DNA of 16,377 nt. Source: Gammaproteobacteria bacterium (GTDB lineage Bacteria; Pseudomonadota; Gammaproteobacteria; Chromatiales; Sedimenticolaceae). Below the pieces are notes generated by a model, which saw only the letters and a program-made list of their open reading frames with translations, was not told the origin of the DNA and did no database searches. Shown here piece by piece: positions 5,489-13,932 of this stretch (positions are counted from its first letter, which is position 1; the number at the start of each line of letters is the position of its first letter). Where the stretch lies: the NCBI GenBank assembly GCA_020445165.1, contig JAGRHE010000042.1:1-16377 (forward strand). Direction: 5' to 3'. Position numbers and translations under genes: made by a program.

Positions 5489-8400
5489 TTGAAGAATCCC
5501 TTTTTGAAAAGCTGGGCCAAGGCCATCGTCGCGATTGCACTGCTGCTGTCGCTGGCTGCCGTGGTCGTCGACCAGGGAGAGCGCTTCCTGCACGAGGAGG
5601 CACGCCGCAACCTGACCTCGCTGGCCGACGTGTTGACCGCCGGGATCGAGGCCGAGTATCGCCAGATCCAGATCGATGCCCAGTTCATGGCGTCCCACCC
5701 GGCAGTGATCACGGCCACGCGCGGCCTGCTCGACAGCGTGCGCACTCCCGAAGCCCTGCTCGCTGCCGAAGCCAAAGCCAGGTTGCGCGAGTTGTTTGCA
5801 CCACTACTGGTGCACGATGTCTACCAGGGCTTTTTCATCATCGACCCGCGCGGCACCAGCCTCGCTTCCAGCCGTGACGCCAACACCGGCACCCCCAACC
5901 TGCTCAATGCACAGGGGCTGATGCTGGCCAAGGTCTGGAGCGGCCAGACCGTGGTCTCCCTGCCGCAGGTTTCCGATGTGCCGTTGCCGGACGAGGACGG
6001 ACAACCGGTCGAGCATGCCCCAACGATGTTCGTGATCACGCCGATCCGTGAAGGCGACGGCGCGCCGGTGGCCCTGCTGAGCATGCGCGTCAACCCACGT
6101 GCAACGGTATTCCGGATCCTGGCCTCGGGTGCCACGGGCAGGAGCGGTGAAAGCTACCTGTTCGATCGCAACGGACGCATGTTGTCGGAGAGCCGTTTCA
6201 CCCGGTCGCTGTGGCGTACCGGGCGCCCGCCTGAAGATGCACCGAGTTTTGCCAACCTGGTCTTGGCGCCGCCAGGCGGCCTCGGCCTGACCAGGATGGC
6301 GGCGCATGCAACGCGCGGCGAGCACGGCGTCGATGTCGATGGTTACCCGGATTACCGGGGCGTGGAGGTCGTTGGTGCCTGGCGCTGGCTGGCCGCGCAT
6401 GGCATGGGCCTTGCCGTCGAGATCGATGCAGACGAGGTCTACCGCGGCCTGAAACTGCTGCGCACCGGGTTGTACGGCACCGCTGCCGCAGCGGCGCTGC
6501 TATTGCTGGCAATTGCGCATCTCTCGGCACGCCAGCAAGGAAGACTGGTCGTCCAGGTCGCCGAGCGAACCCGCGCACTGCGCCATGAACAGGATCGCAT
6601 GCAGGCACTGTTCGACCATGCCCCCAACGGCATGATCACGCTCGACAGCGATGGTCGCATCATTCACTTCAGCGTCTGCGCACGCGAAATATTCGGCTAC
6701 GGCGAGGAAAGCGTGCTCGGCCGACCGTTGGACGCCCTGCTGACAGAACCGATCACCGATTCGATGTCTTTGCGCGATTGGGGCACGCGCGAAACCAACG
6801 GCAAGCGCAGCGATGGCAGCCTGGTCCCGATCGAACTGTCGATCAGCGAGACACGCACCGAACTCGGCCGCTCGATGTTGGCTATCGTGCGCGACATAAG
6901 CGAATCGAAACGGCTCAACACCGCAATGCGCGACGAGATGCGGCGACGCAAACAGGCGGAGCAGCGTCAGCGCCAGTTGCTGGAGGCCGCGGGCGAAGGG
7001 ATTTTCGGCGTCGACAACGCGAACAACATCACCTTCATCAACCCGGCCGGCGCCGAACTGCTCGGTTATCCGACCAGTGAACTGATCGGGCGCAGCCTGA
7101 CCGAGGATTACCGCGGCAAGCCGGCGATCTGTGAAACCTGCAGCGCACTGGCCAACCCGGATCACTTCACCGAGAATTCCGACGAAACGGTTCTGCAACG
7201 CCGCGACGGCACCTGGTTTGAGGCCGAGTTCACGCGCGCGCCGCTGATTTCGGAAGGCAGGGCACACGGCGCCGTCGTCGTGTTCAGCGACATCAGCGAG
7301 CGCAAGCGTGCCGAGCAGTCGCTGCTGCTGGCCGAGAACGTGTTCCAGCACATCAACGAAGGCATCGTGGTCACCGATTCCACTGGTCGCATCCTGCGCG
7401 TCAACCAGGCCCTGACCCGAATGGTCGGATACGAGGAACACGAGATCATCGGCCAGGCGCGTCCGCCCTACCGCTCGGGCGAACACGCGCCGGTGTTCTA
7501 CCAGCAGATGTGGGACGTGCTGCAGAAGGAAGGATCGTGGGAAGGGGAAATCTGGAATCGCCGTCGCAGCGGTGAGCTGTTTCCCACCTGGCAGACGATC
7601 GTAGGCGTGATCGGCAGCCACGGCCGCCCGGACCGTTTCGTGTCGGTGCTGCGCGATATCACCGAGCAGCGCCGCAGCGAACAGCGCATCCACCGCCTGG
7701 CCTATTTCGACAACCTGACCAACCTGCCCAACCGGGAGCTGTTCTACGATCGCTTCGGTCACGCCATCGATCGAGCACAACGTCAGCGCAGCCGGCTGGC
7801 GCTGCTGTTTCTCGATCTCGACCGGTTCAAGAATGTCAACGACAGCCTCGGCCACCCGGTCGGCGACCAGCTGCTCAGGGCAGTCAGCGAGCGCCTGCTG
7901 CGCCTGATCCGCAGCGAGGACACGATTGCGCGCCTGGGCGGGGATGAATTCACGATCCTGCTGGAATCGGCCGCCGACGACGATGCCATCACGCACGTCG
8001 CCGAAAAAGTCGTCGATGCACTATCAAGGCCGTTCGAGATCGCGGAACACACGCTGCACATCGGCACCAGCGTCGGCATCAGTCGCTATCCGCAGGACGG
8101 ACACGACGTCACGACCTTGATCAAACATGCCGATTCGGCGATGTACCAGGCAAAGGCGGCAGGACGCAGCACCTTCCAGTTCTACTCACCGGGGCTGTCG
8201 ACGCGCACCAGTGATCGCGTGATCATGGAAGCGAATCTGCACCGCGCCGTGAGCAACGACGAACTGCTGCTTCACTACCAGCCACAATATGACCGGCAGG
8301 GTGGCCTGATCGGACTCGAGGCGCTGGTGCGCTGGGAAGACCCGGCCCGGGGGCTGGTTCCGCCGGACCAGTTCATCCCGCTGGCCGAAGAGAGTGGCCT

Positions 8401-8995
8401 GATCGTGATCATCGGCGAGTGGGTGCTGCGCACGGCCTGTGCCCAGATGCGCCACTGGATCGATCGCGGCGGCCCGGACATACGCCTTTCCGTCAATGTC
8501 GCCGGTCCGCAGATCATACGCAGCGACATCGTGCGCACAGTGACCGAGGTTCTCGATCAGACCGGCCTGCCAGCGCGCTACCTGGAACTCGAAGTCACCG
8601 AGACATTCGTCATGGACAACGAGGAGAAGACATTCGACGTGCTTGCACGATTGCGCGAGCTGGGCATCCGCATCGCCATCGACGATTTCGGCACCGGGCA
8701 TTCCTCGCTGGCAAACCTCAAACGCCTGCCGGTCGACACGTTGAAAATCGACCGCGCCTTCGTACGCGACATCCCCGAGGATACCAACGACATCGCCATT
8801 GCCCGTGCAATCATCGCCATGGGCCGGCAGCTGCAGCTCAAGACCGTTGCCGAAGGCGTCGAAACCGATGCCCAGAAACAGCTGCTCAGTGACGAGGGTT
8901 GCGACTTCTTCCAGGGGTACCTGTTCTCCCGTCCACTGCCAAGCGAAGAGATCGAATCACTGTGGCGCAATGTTGTGCGACTCAACGCCGGTTGA
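5489..8995 (+). CDS. Cache-PAS-PAS-PAS-GGDEF-EAL protein (c-di-GMP synthesis and breakdown)
   Basis: The protein has 1168 residues from TTG 5489, with GGAG 11 nt upstream. No ATG or GTG lies in frame ahead of the first helix; the only other option is TTG 5450. Helix 1 is about 9-28 and helix 2 about 329-348. They flank a periplasmic Cache-like domain whose last part reads GRSGESYLFDRNGRMLSES. Three PAS domains follow (about 369-470, 497-610, 613-735); the second holds a CETC pair (Cys548, Cys551). The GGDEF domain (about 736-895) has an intact GGDEF (817-821) and the RxxD inhibitory site RSED (808-811). The EAL domain (about 915-1160) has EALVRW (944-949), SVNVAGPQ, LEVTE, IDDFGTGHSSL, LKIDRAFV, AEGVE and QGYLFSRPL, all intact. 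Both a cyclase and a phosphodiesterase activity are therefore possible at the inner membrane. In vivo, one usually dominates. The next gene starts 95 nt later. Confidence 0.93.
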   Translation: MKNPFLKSWAKAIVAIALLLSLAAVVVDQGERFLHEEARRNLTSLADVLTAGIEAEYRQIQIDAQFMASHPAVITATRGLLDSVRTPEALLAAEAKARLRELFAPLLVHDVYQGFFIIDPRGTSLASSRDANTGTPNLLNAQGLMLAKVWSGQTVVSLPQVSDVPLPDEDGQPVEHAPTMFVITPIREGDGAPVALLSMRVNPRATVFRILASGATGRSGESYLFDRNGRMLSESRFTRSLWRTGRPPEDAPSFANLVLAPPGGLGLTRMAAHATRGEHGVDVDGYPDYRGVEVVGAWRWLAAHGMGLAVEIDADEVYRGLKLLRTGLYGTAAAAALLLLAIAHLSARQQGRLVVQVAERTRALRHEQDRMQALFDHAPNGMITLDSDGRIIHFSVCAREIFGYGEESVLGRPLDALLTEPITDSMSLRDWGTRETNGKRSDGSLVPIELSISETRTELGRSMLAIVRDISESKRLNTAMRDEMRRRKQAEQRQRQLLEAAGEGIFGVDNANNITFINPAGAELLGYPTSELIGRSLTEDYRGKPAICETCSALANPDHFTENSDETVLQRRDGTWFEAEFTRAPLISEGRAHGAVVVFSDISERKRAEQSLLLAENVFQHINEGIVVTDSTGRILRVNQALTRMVGYEEHEIIGQARPPYRSGEHAPVFYQQMWDVLQKEGSWEGEIWNRRRSGELFPTWQTIVGVIGSHGRPDRFVSVLRDITEQRRSEQRIHRLAYFDNLTNLPNRELFYDRFGHAIDRAQRQRSRLALLFLDLDRFKNVNDSLGHPVGDQLLRAVSERLLRLIRSEDTIARLGGDEFTILLESAADDDAITHVAEKVVDALSRPFEIAEHTLHIGTSVGISRYPQDGHDVTTLIKHADSAMYQAKAAGRSTFQFYSPGLSTRTSDRVIMEANLHRAVSNDELLLHYQPQYDRQGGLIGLEALVRWEDPARGLVPPDQFIPLAEESGLIVIIGEWVLRTACAQMRHWIDRGGPDIRLSVNVAGPQIIRSDIVRTVTEVLDQTGLPARYLELEVTETFVMDNEEKTFDVLARLRELGIRIAIDDFGTGHSSLANLKRLPVDTLKIDRAFVRDIPEDTNDIAIARAIIAMGRQLQLKTVAEGVETDAQKQLLSDEGCDFFQGYLFSRPLPSEEIESLWRNVVRLNAG

Positions 8996-9009
8996 ACGGC
9001 CCGTACACT

Positions 9010-9029
9010 GACCGGCTGTTCACCCGGTC
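9010..9029 (+). terminator. Weak hairpin after the GGDEF-EAL stop
   Basis: GACCGG (9010-9015) pairs with CCGGTC (9024-9029) around an 8-nt loop, 14 nt after the stop. There is no T run, so read-through into the antiporter gene is likely. Confidence 0.25.
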
Positions 9030-9053
9030 CGACCGAACGTGCGATGATGCCAG

Positions 9054-9073
9054 CGGCAGTGCAAATGCTGCCG
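9054..9073 (+). repeat. Hairpin in the antiporter leader
   Basis: CGGCAG (9054-9059) and CTGCCG (9068-9073) form a 6-bp stem. Two G-U pairs can extend it to leave a CAAA tetraloop. It ends 17 nt before the antiporter start, close to its Shine-Dalgarno. Confidence 0.35.
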
Positions 9074-9090
9074 AAACCAGCCAGGGCTGA

Positions 9091-10734
9091 ATGCAAGATC
9101 TCGCCCCCATCAATCTCGCCGCGGTGGATGTGATGCATATCCTGCCGCTGGCTGTTGCCTTCGCACTTGGGCTGCTGGCCAAGGTCGCGGGGCTGCCGCC
9201 CCTGATGGGCTTCCTCGCAGCAGGCTTCGCACTCGGTGCGATGGGCATGCAGAACACGGAAACGCTGCAGCATATCGCCGACCTGGGCATCACCCTGCTG
9301 CTGTTCACGATCGGCCTTAAGCTGCACGTCAAGGATCTGATCGCACCGGTGGTCTGGGCCACCGCCAGCGCACACATGCTGCTGACCACGCTGCTGGTCG
9401 CCGGCCTTCTGCTGGCGGCCGGCGTGACCGGTTTCAGCATGATCGCCGACATGAGTTGGCAGGCGGCGTTGCTGATCGGCTTCGCCCTGAGCTTCTCGAG
9501 TACGGTGTTCGCGGTCAAGGTGTTCGAGAGTCGCGCCGAGATGGGTTCGATCCATGGCCGTATCGCCGTTGGCCTGCTGATCGTGCAGGATATCTTCGCC
9601 GTCGTGTTCATCGCCGCGTCCGCCGGCAAACTGCCGAGCGTCTGGGCGCTGCTGCTGCTGGCACTGATCCCGGCCCGGCCGCTGCTGTTCAAGCTGCTCG
9701 ACCGGGTCGGTCACGGCGAACTGCTGGTGCTGCTCGGCTGGACCACGCCGCTTGCCGGTGCCGCGTTGTTCGAACTGGTCGGCATCAAGGCCGACCTCGG
9801 CGCGCTGGTGCTGGGCATCGTGCTGGCCGGTCACCCGAAGACCAACGAACTGGCCAAATCCCTGATGAGTTTCAAGGACCTGTTCCTGATCGGCTTCTTC
9901 CTGTCGATCGGCCTGTCGGGTGAACTCAGCTGGGCCACGCTGACCACCGCCCTGCTGCTGGTGCTGTTGATCCTGCCGGTCAAGACAGTGCTGTATTTCC
10001 TACTCATGACCCGCCAGCGGATGCGCGTGCGCAGTGCCACGCTGGCCTCGCTCGGCCTGTCCAACTTCAGCGAGTTTGGCCTGATCGTCGGCGCGGTCGG
10101 GGTGAGCCATGCCTGGCTCGGCAGCGAGTGGCTGTCGGTGATCGCACTGGCACTGTCAATCAGCTTCCTGGTCGCCTCGCCGCTGAACGCATTGTCGCGG
10201 CAGCTGTATGCCCGCTGGCGGCAGAGCCTGCATCGCTTCCAAACCCGCAGCCGCCTGCCCGGTGATGAGATGATCCGGGCCGGCCAGGCCCAGGTCGTGG
10301 TGTTCGGCATGGGACGGGTCGGCACCGGCGCCTATGACTATCTGCGTCAGCATTGGGGTGACGTGGTCCTGGGGATCGACATCAACGAGGACTACGTGGC
10401 TCGGCATCGTGCGGCCGGACGTGTGGTCACCCACGGCGACGCCACCGACGCCGATTTCTGGGCACGCGCCGAACGCAGCGGGCGGATCAAGCTGGCATTG
10501 CTGGCGTTCAGCGACCACGATTCCAACCTCGCGGTCGCGCGCCTGCTGCGCGAACAGGGTTTCGATCTGGAACTGGCATCGGTCGCGCATTACCACGACC
10601 ATGAACAGTCCCTGCACGATGCCGGGGTCGACGCGGTATTCAATTTCTACGCCAGCGCGGGCGAGCGCTTCGCCGAACATGTGTCCGACAAGTTCGCGCA
10701 CCTTATCGACAAATCCCCCCAGACAGCCGCCTGA
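9091..10734 (+). CDS. Kef-type monovalent cation:proton antiporter (CPA2 family) with TrkA-N/RCK domain
   Basis: The protein has 547 residues from ATG 9091, with AGGG (9083-9086) 4 nt upstream. Residues about 12-385 form a CPA2 exchanger of roughly 12 helices. They include the LPPLMGFLAAGFALG segment, ITLLLFTIGLKL, and the VQDIFAVVF helix typical of Kef-like proteins. The C-terminal cytoplasmic part is a Rossmann TrkA-N domain with nucleotide-binding GMGRVG (406-411), then IDINEDYV and VVTHGDATDADFW. Family members exchange K+ or Na+ for H+ and protect cytoplasmic pH, gated by nucleotide or glutathione-type ligands. Which ion and ligand apply here cannot be read from sequence. No KefF/KefG-like subunit gene is adjacent, so it is not a canonical glutathione-gated KefB/KefC locus. 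It follows the GGDEF-EAL gene closely and may be cotranscribed with it. Confidence 0.92.
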   Translation: MQDLAPINLAAVDVMHILPLAVAFALGLLAKVAGLPPLMGFLAAGFALGAMGMQNTETLQHIADLGITLLLFTIGLKLHVKDLIAPVVWATASAHMLLTTLLVAGLLLAAGVTGFSMIADMSWQAALLIGFALSFSSTVFAVKVFESRAEMGSIHGRIAVGLLIVQDIFAVVFIAASAGKLPSVWALLLLALIPARPLLFKLLDRVGHGELLVLLGWTTPLAGAALFELVGIKADLGALVLGIVLAGHPKTNELAKSLMSFKDLFLIGFFLSIGLSGELSWATLTTALLLVLLILPVKTVLYFLLMTRQRMRVRSATLASLGLSNFSEFGLIVGAVGVSHAWLGSEWLSVIALALSISFLVASPLNALSRQLYARWRQSLHRFQTRSRLPGDEMIRAGQAQVVVFGMGRVGTGAYDYLRQHWGDVVLGIDINEDYVARHRAAGRVVTHGDATDADFWARAERSGRIKLALLAFSDHDSNLAVARLLREQGFDLELASVAHYHDHEQSLHDAGVDAVFNFYASAGERFAEHVSDKFAHLIDKSPQTAA

Positions 10735-10758
10735 GCCCGGTTCCGGCTGGGCCAGATT

Positions 10759-10785
10759 TAAAGTTTCATCCGGTCACGCCGCTGC
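10759..10785 (+). promoter_or_regulatory. Candidate sigma-28 (FliA) promoter for the chemoreceptor gene
   Basis: TAAAGTTT (10759-10766) is identical to the enterobacterial sigma-28 -35 consensus. It is followed after exactly 11 nt by GCCGCTGC (10778-10785), which matches the GCCG half of the -10 consensus GCCGATAA. It sits 24 nt after the antiporter stop and about 100 nt before a chemoreceptor gene, the class most often driven by FliA. The second half of the -10 is poor, so activity is likely but unproven. Confidence 0.6.
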
Positions 10786-10869
10786 ACTCCGGCAAGCAAT
10801 AACAACTCGAAACATGCAACCAGTGACCGCACGAACACAGTTTACGTTACCGGCGCGACGCCGACCGAA

Positions 10870-10887
10870 ACCACCCCAGGGGGTGGT
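10870..10887 (+). promoter_or_regulatory. Shine-Dalgarno inside a hairpin abutting the chemoreceptor ATG
   Basis: The 18-nt near-palindrome ACCACCCCAGGGGGTGGT touches the ATG at 10888. Its right half contains the ribosome binding site AGGGGG (10878-10883, 4 nt spacing). Folding as a 7-bp stem with a CAGG loop would bury that site. Confidence 0.55.
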
Positions 10888-12189
10888 ATGAAACGTCTTG
10901 ACCGATGGATCGCCATTGGTGGCGCCCTGTTGCTGCCGCTGATGCTGGGTTTCGACTGGTTCATCGCGTCCCGCTTCGGCACGGGCTGGGAACTGCTCGG
11001 CAGCCTGCTGCTGAAGGACCTGTTGCTGTTCGCAGCAGCCGCAACCTTTTACCAGCTGCACGTCCGCCGGCCGATCCGGGAAGTCGTTGCCGCCATCGAC
11101 GGCGAGACGGCAAACGGCATCATCGACCTGACCACGCGCCTGCAGGGACACGGCGTGACCGCCACCCTCGGTGAGGCGTTCAACCGTTTCAACGGTATCA
11201 GCGACGAGGCGATGACCGAGCTGTCACTGTCCGCCAGCCGCCTGATCCCGATCTCCAAGGAACTCGCCGACAGCTACGGTTTCCAGGCCCAGCGTGCCGG
11301 CATGCAGCGGATATACAGCCAGACGGTGGCCAGTGCCGTCGGCAAGATGCAGCAGGCGGCAAATATCGTCTACGACCAGGTCGATGCAACCAACCGTGCG
11401 ATCACCGAGACCCAACACAGCGTGGCATCGTGCCAGGCCGTGTTCCAGGAAACGGCATCGAGCATGAACCAGCTGATCGAACAGATCGACAAGGCGTCTG
11501 CGCGGGTCGCCGACCTGGCCGCACAGAGCAAGGCCATCGGCAGCATCATCAACGTGATCAACGAGATCGCCGACCAGACCAACCTGCTGGCGCTCAACGC
11601 CGCCATCGAGGCCGCACGCGCCGGCGAACACGGCCGTGGCTTCGCCGTCGTCGCATCCGAAGTACGCAGCCTGGCGGAACGCACCCAGCGCTCGACGCTC
11701 GAGGTGCGGGACGTGATCGAGACGATCCAGGGTGAAACGACCCAGGTCTCCAACGTGATGCTCGACGGCCGCGCCCAGGCGGACAAGACCCAGTCCCTTG
11801 CGGTCACGTCTGGCAAGGAACTGAGCGACATCGAGAACCGTATCAGCGAGATCTCCGGCATCGCCCAGGAAATCCTGCAGGCGATGGAGCAACAGCGCAC
11901 GACCGCCAGCGAGACCCAGTCGTCGGCCGATGCGCTGGTCAACCTGGAACAGATCGCTCCGGATGAAGGCGAAACAAGCTGCGTCAGCGCCGACGACCTG
12001 TCCAAGCTCGGCCGCACGCTGCGCAGCAAGATCGAACGTTTCGTGCTCAGCGTGAACGGCTGGGACGAAAGCCTGCGCGGCGGCCGTTGCGGCAATGGCA
12101 ACACGCCCGGCCGGGGCGGCGAAGAGCGGCGCAAGACGGTCAAAGACACACCACCTGTCGCAGCGGACGACGACATCACGCTGTTCTGA
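10888..12189 (+). CDS. Methyl-accepting chemotaxis protein with minimal periplasmic domain
   Basis: The protein has 433 residues from ATG 10888. Two membrane helices (about 8-26 and 37-56) are separated by only some ten residues, so there is no periplasmic ligand domain. Residues 60-101 ([13 protein letters not shown]...[10 protein letters not shown]...LGEAFNRFN) look like a degenerate HAMP domain. The long coiled-coil signalling domain runs from about 110 to 350. Its hairpin tip is canonical: [20 protein letters not shown] (224-243), then [23 protein letters not shown] (244-266). This is the CheA/CheW contact region. The tail (about 355-433) is hydrophilic and ends DDDITLF, without a CheR-tethering NWETF-type pentapeptide. 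The receptor may sense membrane or cytoplasmic conditions through the helices or HAMP, perhaps energy or pH (inference). Its promoter resembles sigma-28. No che or flagellar gene is in the window. Confidence 0.93.
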   Translation: MKRLDRWIAIGGALLLPLMLGFDWFIASRFGTGWELLGSLLLKDLLLFAAAATFYQLHVRRPIREVVAAIDGETANGIIDLTTRLQGHGVTATLGEAFNRFNGISDEAMTELSLSASRLIPISKELADSYGFQAQRAGMQRIYSQTVASAVGKMQQAANIVYDQVDATNRAITETQHSVASCQAVFQETASSMNQLIEQIDKASARVADLAAQSKAIGSIINVINEIADQTNLLALNAAIEAARAGEHGRGFAVVASEVRSLAERTQRSTLEVRDVIETIQGETTQVSNVMLDGRAQADKTQSLAVTSGKELSDIENRISEISGIAQEILQAMEQQRTTASETQSSADALVNLEQIAPDEGETSCVSADDLSKLGRTLRSKIERFVLSVNGWDESLRGGRCGNGNTPGRGGEERRKTVKDTPPVAADDDITLF

Positions 12190-12196
12190 GCGTCGC

Positions 12197-12216
12197 CGGC
12201 AACAGCAGTCTTGCCG
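12197..12216 (+). terminator. Hairpin after the chemoreceptor stop
   Basis: CGGCAA (12197-12202) and TTGCCG (12211-12216) form a 6-bp stem with an 8-nt loop. It is followed by an A/T-rich stretch (TATATTAGATTTT) that is not a clean T run. The right arm TTGCCG could equally be a -35 box for the SulP gene. Confidence 0.35.
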
Positions 12217-12223
12217 ACCGTAT

Positions 12224-12239
12224 ATTAGATTTTGCTAAT
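12224..12239. promoter_or_regulatory. AT-rich operator-like palindrome ATTAG-N6-CTAAT before the SulP gene
   Basis: ATTAG (12224-12228) and CTAAT (12235-12239) are perfect inverted arms, 45-60 nt upstream of the SulP start. The element lies in the most A/T-rich patch seen in the window, with a TATATT box overlapping its left side. Its size and composition resemble sites of ArsR-family repressors, some of which control sulfur-related transporters. That link is inference. Confidence 0.42.
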
Positions 12240-12256
12240 TCATTCGCGTATGATGC

Positions 12257-12282
12257 CGCGTCTTTGCCAGCCCAAAGACGCG
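12257..12282 (+). repeat. Perfect 10-bp hairpin one base before the SulP ATG
   Basis: CGCGTCTTTG (12257-12266) and CAAAGACGCG (12273-12282) pair around a 6-nt loop (CCAGCC). The stem ends 1 nt before ATG 12284 and occupies the whole space where a Shine-Dalgarno would lie. No T run follows, so it is not a terminator. Confidence 0.6.
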
Positions 12283-12283
12283 T

Positions 12284-13840
12284 ATGTTCCAACTCACCTG
12301 CCCTGGTCGCCAATGCGTCAAGAACGACGTGTTGTCCGGACTCACTGTTGCCCTGGCGCTGGTGCCCGAGGCCGTCGCGTTCGCCTTCGTCGCCGGCGTC
12401 GAGCCGATCGTTGGCCTGTACGGCGCCTTCATGATGGGTCTGGTGACCGCCCTGATCGGTGGCCGTCCCGGCATGATCTCGGGTGCCACCGGAGCCATGG
12501 CCGTGGTCATGGTGTCGCTGGTGGCAGTGCACGGCGTGCAATACCTGTTCGCGGCATTACTGCTGACCGGGCTGTTGCAGGCCCTGGCCGGCATCCTGCG
12601 TCTGGGCAAGTTCATACGCCTGGTGCCGTACCCGGTGATGCTCGGCTTCGTCAACGGGCTGGCGATCGTGATCTTTCTGGCGCAGCTGAAACAATTCCAG
12701 TTGCCCAGCGAAAACGGCGACGCGGTCTGGCTGAGCGGCGGCCCACTGTGGATCATGCTCGGCCTGATCGCACTGACCATGCTGATCATCCAGTACCTGC
12801 CCCGGCTGACCGTGGCGGTACCGGCATCACTGGCTGCCATCGTCAGCGTGACATTGCTGGTGCTCGGCTTGGATCTCGACACACGCACCGTTCAGGATGT
12901 CTTGCGTGACATGAGCGGCGACCCGGCCGCCAGTATCGCCGGCGGACTGCCCAGCTTCAGCCTGCCCGAGGTGCCGCTGAGCTGGGAGACACTCGAGATC
13001 ATCCTGCCGTACAGCCTGATCCTGGCCGGCGTCGGCCTGATCGAGTCTCTGCTGACCCTGCAACTGATCGACGAACTGACCGAAAGCCGCGGCCGCGGCA
13101 ACAAGGAATGCATCGGTCAGGGCGTGGCCAATGCGGTCAACGGCGTGTTCGGCGGCATGGGCGGTTGCGCGATGATCGGCCAGTCACTGATCAACATCAA
13201 TTCCGGCGGTCGCGGCCGCCTGTCCGGGATCGTCGCCGCACTGTCCCTGCTCGCATTCATCCTGTTCGCCTCCGGCCTGATCGAGATGATCCCGGTCGCC
13301 GCCCTGGTCGGCGTCATGTTCATGGTCGTGCTCGGCACCTTCGAGTGGGCCACCTTCCGCATGTTCGGCAAGGTGCCGCTCGCCGACACCCTGATCGCGG
13401 CGCTGGTCGCGATCGTGACCGTGTTCAGCGACCTGGCGATTGCCGTGATCGTCGGCGTGATCGTGTCGGCACTGGTGTTTGCCTGGGAACACGCCAAGCA
13501 GATGGGAGCGAAATCCTTCGTCGATGAGAACGGCACCAAGGTGTACGAATTGCACGGACCGCTGTTTTTCGGCTCGGTACACGCCTTCAATGCGCTGTTC
13601 GACGCGCGCAACGATCCGGATGACGTGGTGATCGACTTCTACGATTCGCGCGTCGCCGACCACTCGGGCCTGGAGGCGATCGACGCACTGGCCGAACGTT
13701 ACCTGCGCGCCGGCAAGACCCTGCATCTCAAGCACCTCAGTCCCGAGTGCCGCAGCCTGCTGGCCAGGGCCGGCGACCTGGTCGAGGTGAACCTGCTCGA
13801 AGACCCGACCTATCGCGTCGCCGACGATCGTCTCGCCTGA
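12284..13840 (+). CDS. SulP/SLC26-family inorganic anion transporter with STAS domain
   Basis: The protein has 518 residues from ATG 12284, chosen because [26 protein letters not shown] (14-39) is the normal start of the SulP transport core. The core (about 10-405) includes [30 protein letters not shown] and later [38 protein letters not shown] (283-320), the conserved anion-site region. A cytoplasmic STAS domain follows (about 415-510), containing [22 protein letters not shown] and [13 protein letters not shown]. Bacterial members carry sulfate, bicarbonate, fumarate or other anions, usually with Na+ or H+. The substrate is not predictable here. The diguanylate cyclase gene follows after 92 nt with no clear terminator between, so cotranscription is likely. 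The upstream region holds a palindrome and a start-abutting hairpin. Confidence 0.94.
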   Translation: MFQLTCPGRQCVKNDVLSGLTVALALVPEAVAFAFVAGVEPIVGLYGAFMMGLVTALIGGRPGMISGATGAMAVVMVSLVAVHGVQYLFAALLLTGLLQALAGILRLGKFIRLVPYPVMLGFVNGLAIVIFLAQLKQFQLPSENGDAVWLSGGPLWIMLGLIALTMLIIQYLPRLTVAVPASLAAIVSVTLLVLGLDLDTRTVQDVLRDMSGDPAASIAGGLPSFSLPEVPLSWETLEIILPYSLILAGVGLIESLLTLQLIDELTESRGRGNKECIGQGVANAVNGVFGGMGGCAMIGQSLININSGGRGRLSGIVAALSLLAFILFASGLIEMIPVAALVGVMFMVVLGTFEWATFRMFGKVPLADTLIAALVAIVTVFSDLAIAVIVGVIVSALVFAWEHAKQMGAKSFVDENGTKVYELHGPLFFGSVHAFNALFDARNDPDDVVIDFYDSRVADHSGLEAIDALAERYLRAGKTLHLKHLSPECRSLLARAGDLVEVNLLEDPTYRVADDRLA

Positions 13841-13932
13841 TCCGGGCACTTCGCGCCACGGGAGCCCGCGCCGCGAGCGAATCCTCAAGATCGCCCCTGC
13901 CGCAGACGCTACAGCGCAGAGGAGAAGACAAA

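Noticed and set aside
6500..7996. 498-codon open frame on the minus strand inside the GGDEF-EAL gene
   Set aside because: It is antisense to well-conserved PAS and GGDEF sequence and has no family motif; it results from high GC codon bias.
8578..9834. 418-codon minus-strand open frame rich in Gln, Asp and His
   Set aside because: It spans the end of the EAL domain and the start of the antiporter in antisense. Its composition mirrors the codon use of the real genes.
12211..12241. Sigma-70 promoter with TTGCCG and TAATTC before SulP
   Set aside because: The spacer is 19 nt and the -10 matches poorly. TATATT nearby is better but has no -35 at the right distance. Left as an unplaced promoter.
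12250..12909. Out-of-frame ORF from ATG 12250 over the SulP start
   Set aside because: Translation is Arg/Gly-rich without motifs, and it lies in another frame over the conserved SulP core.
13747..13932. N-terminal extension of the diguanylate cyclase to 13747
   Set aside because: It overlaps the end of the SulP gene and has no domain; a strong GAGGAG ribosome binding site fixes the start at 13933.
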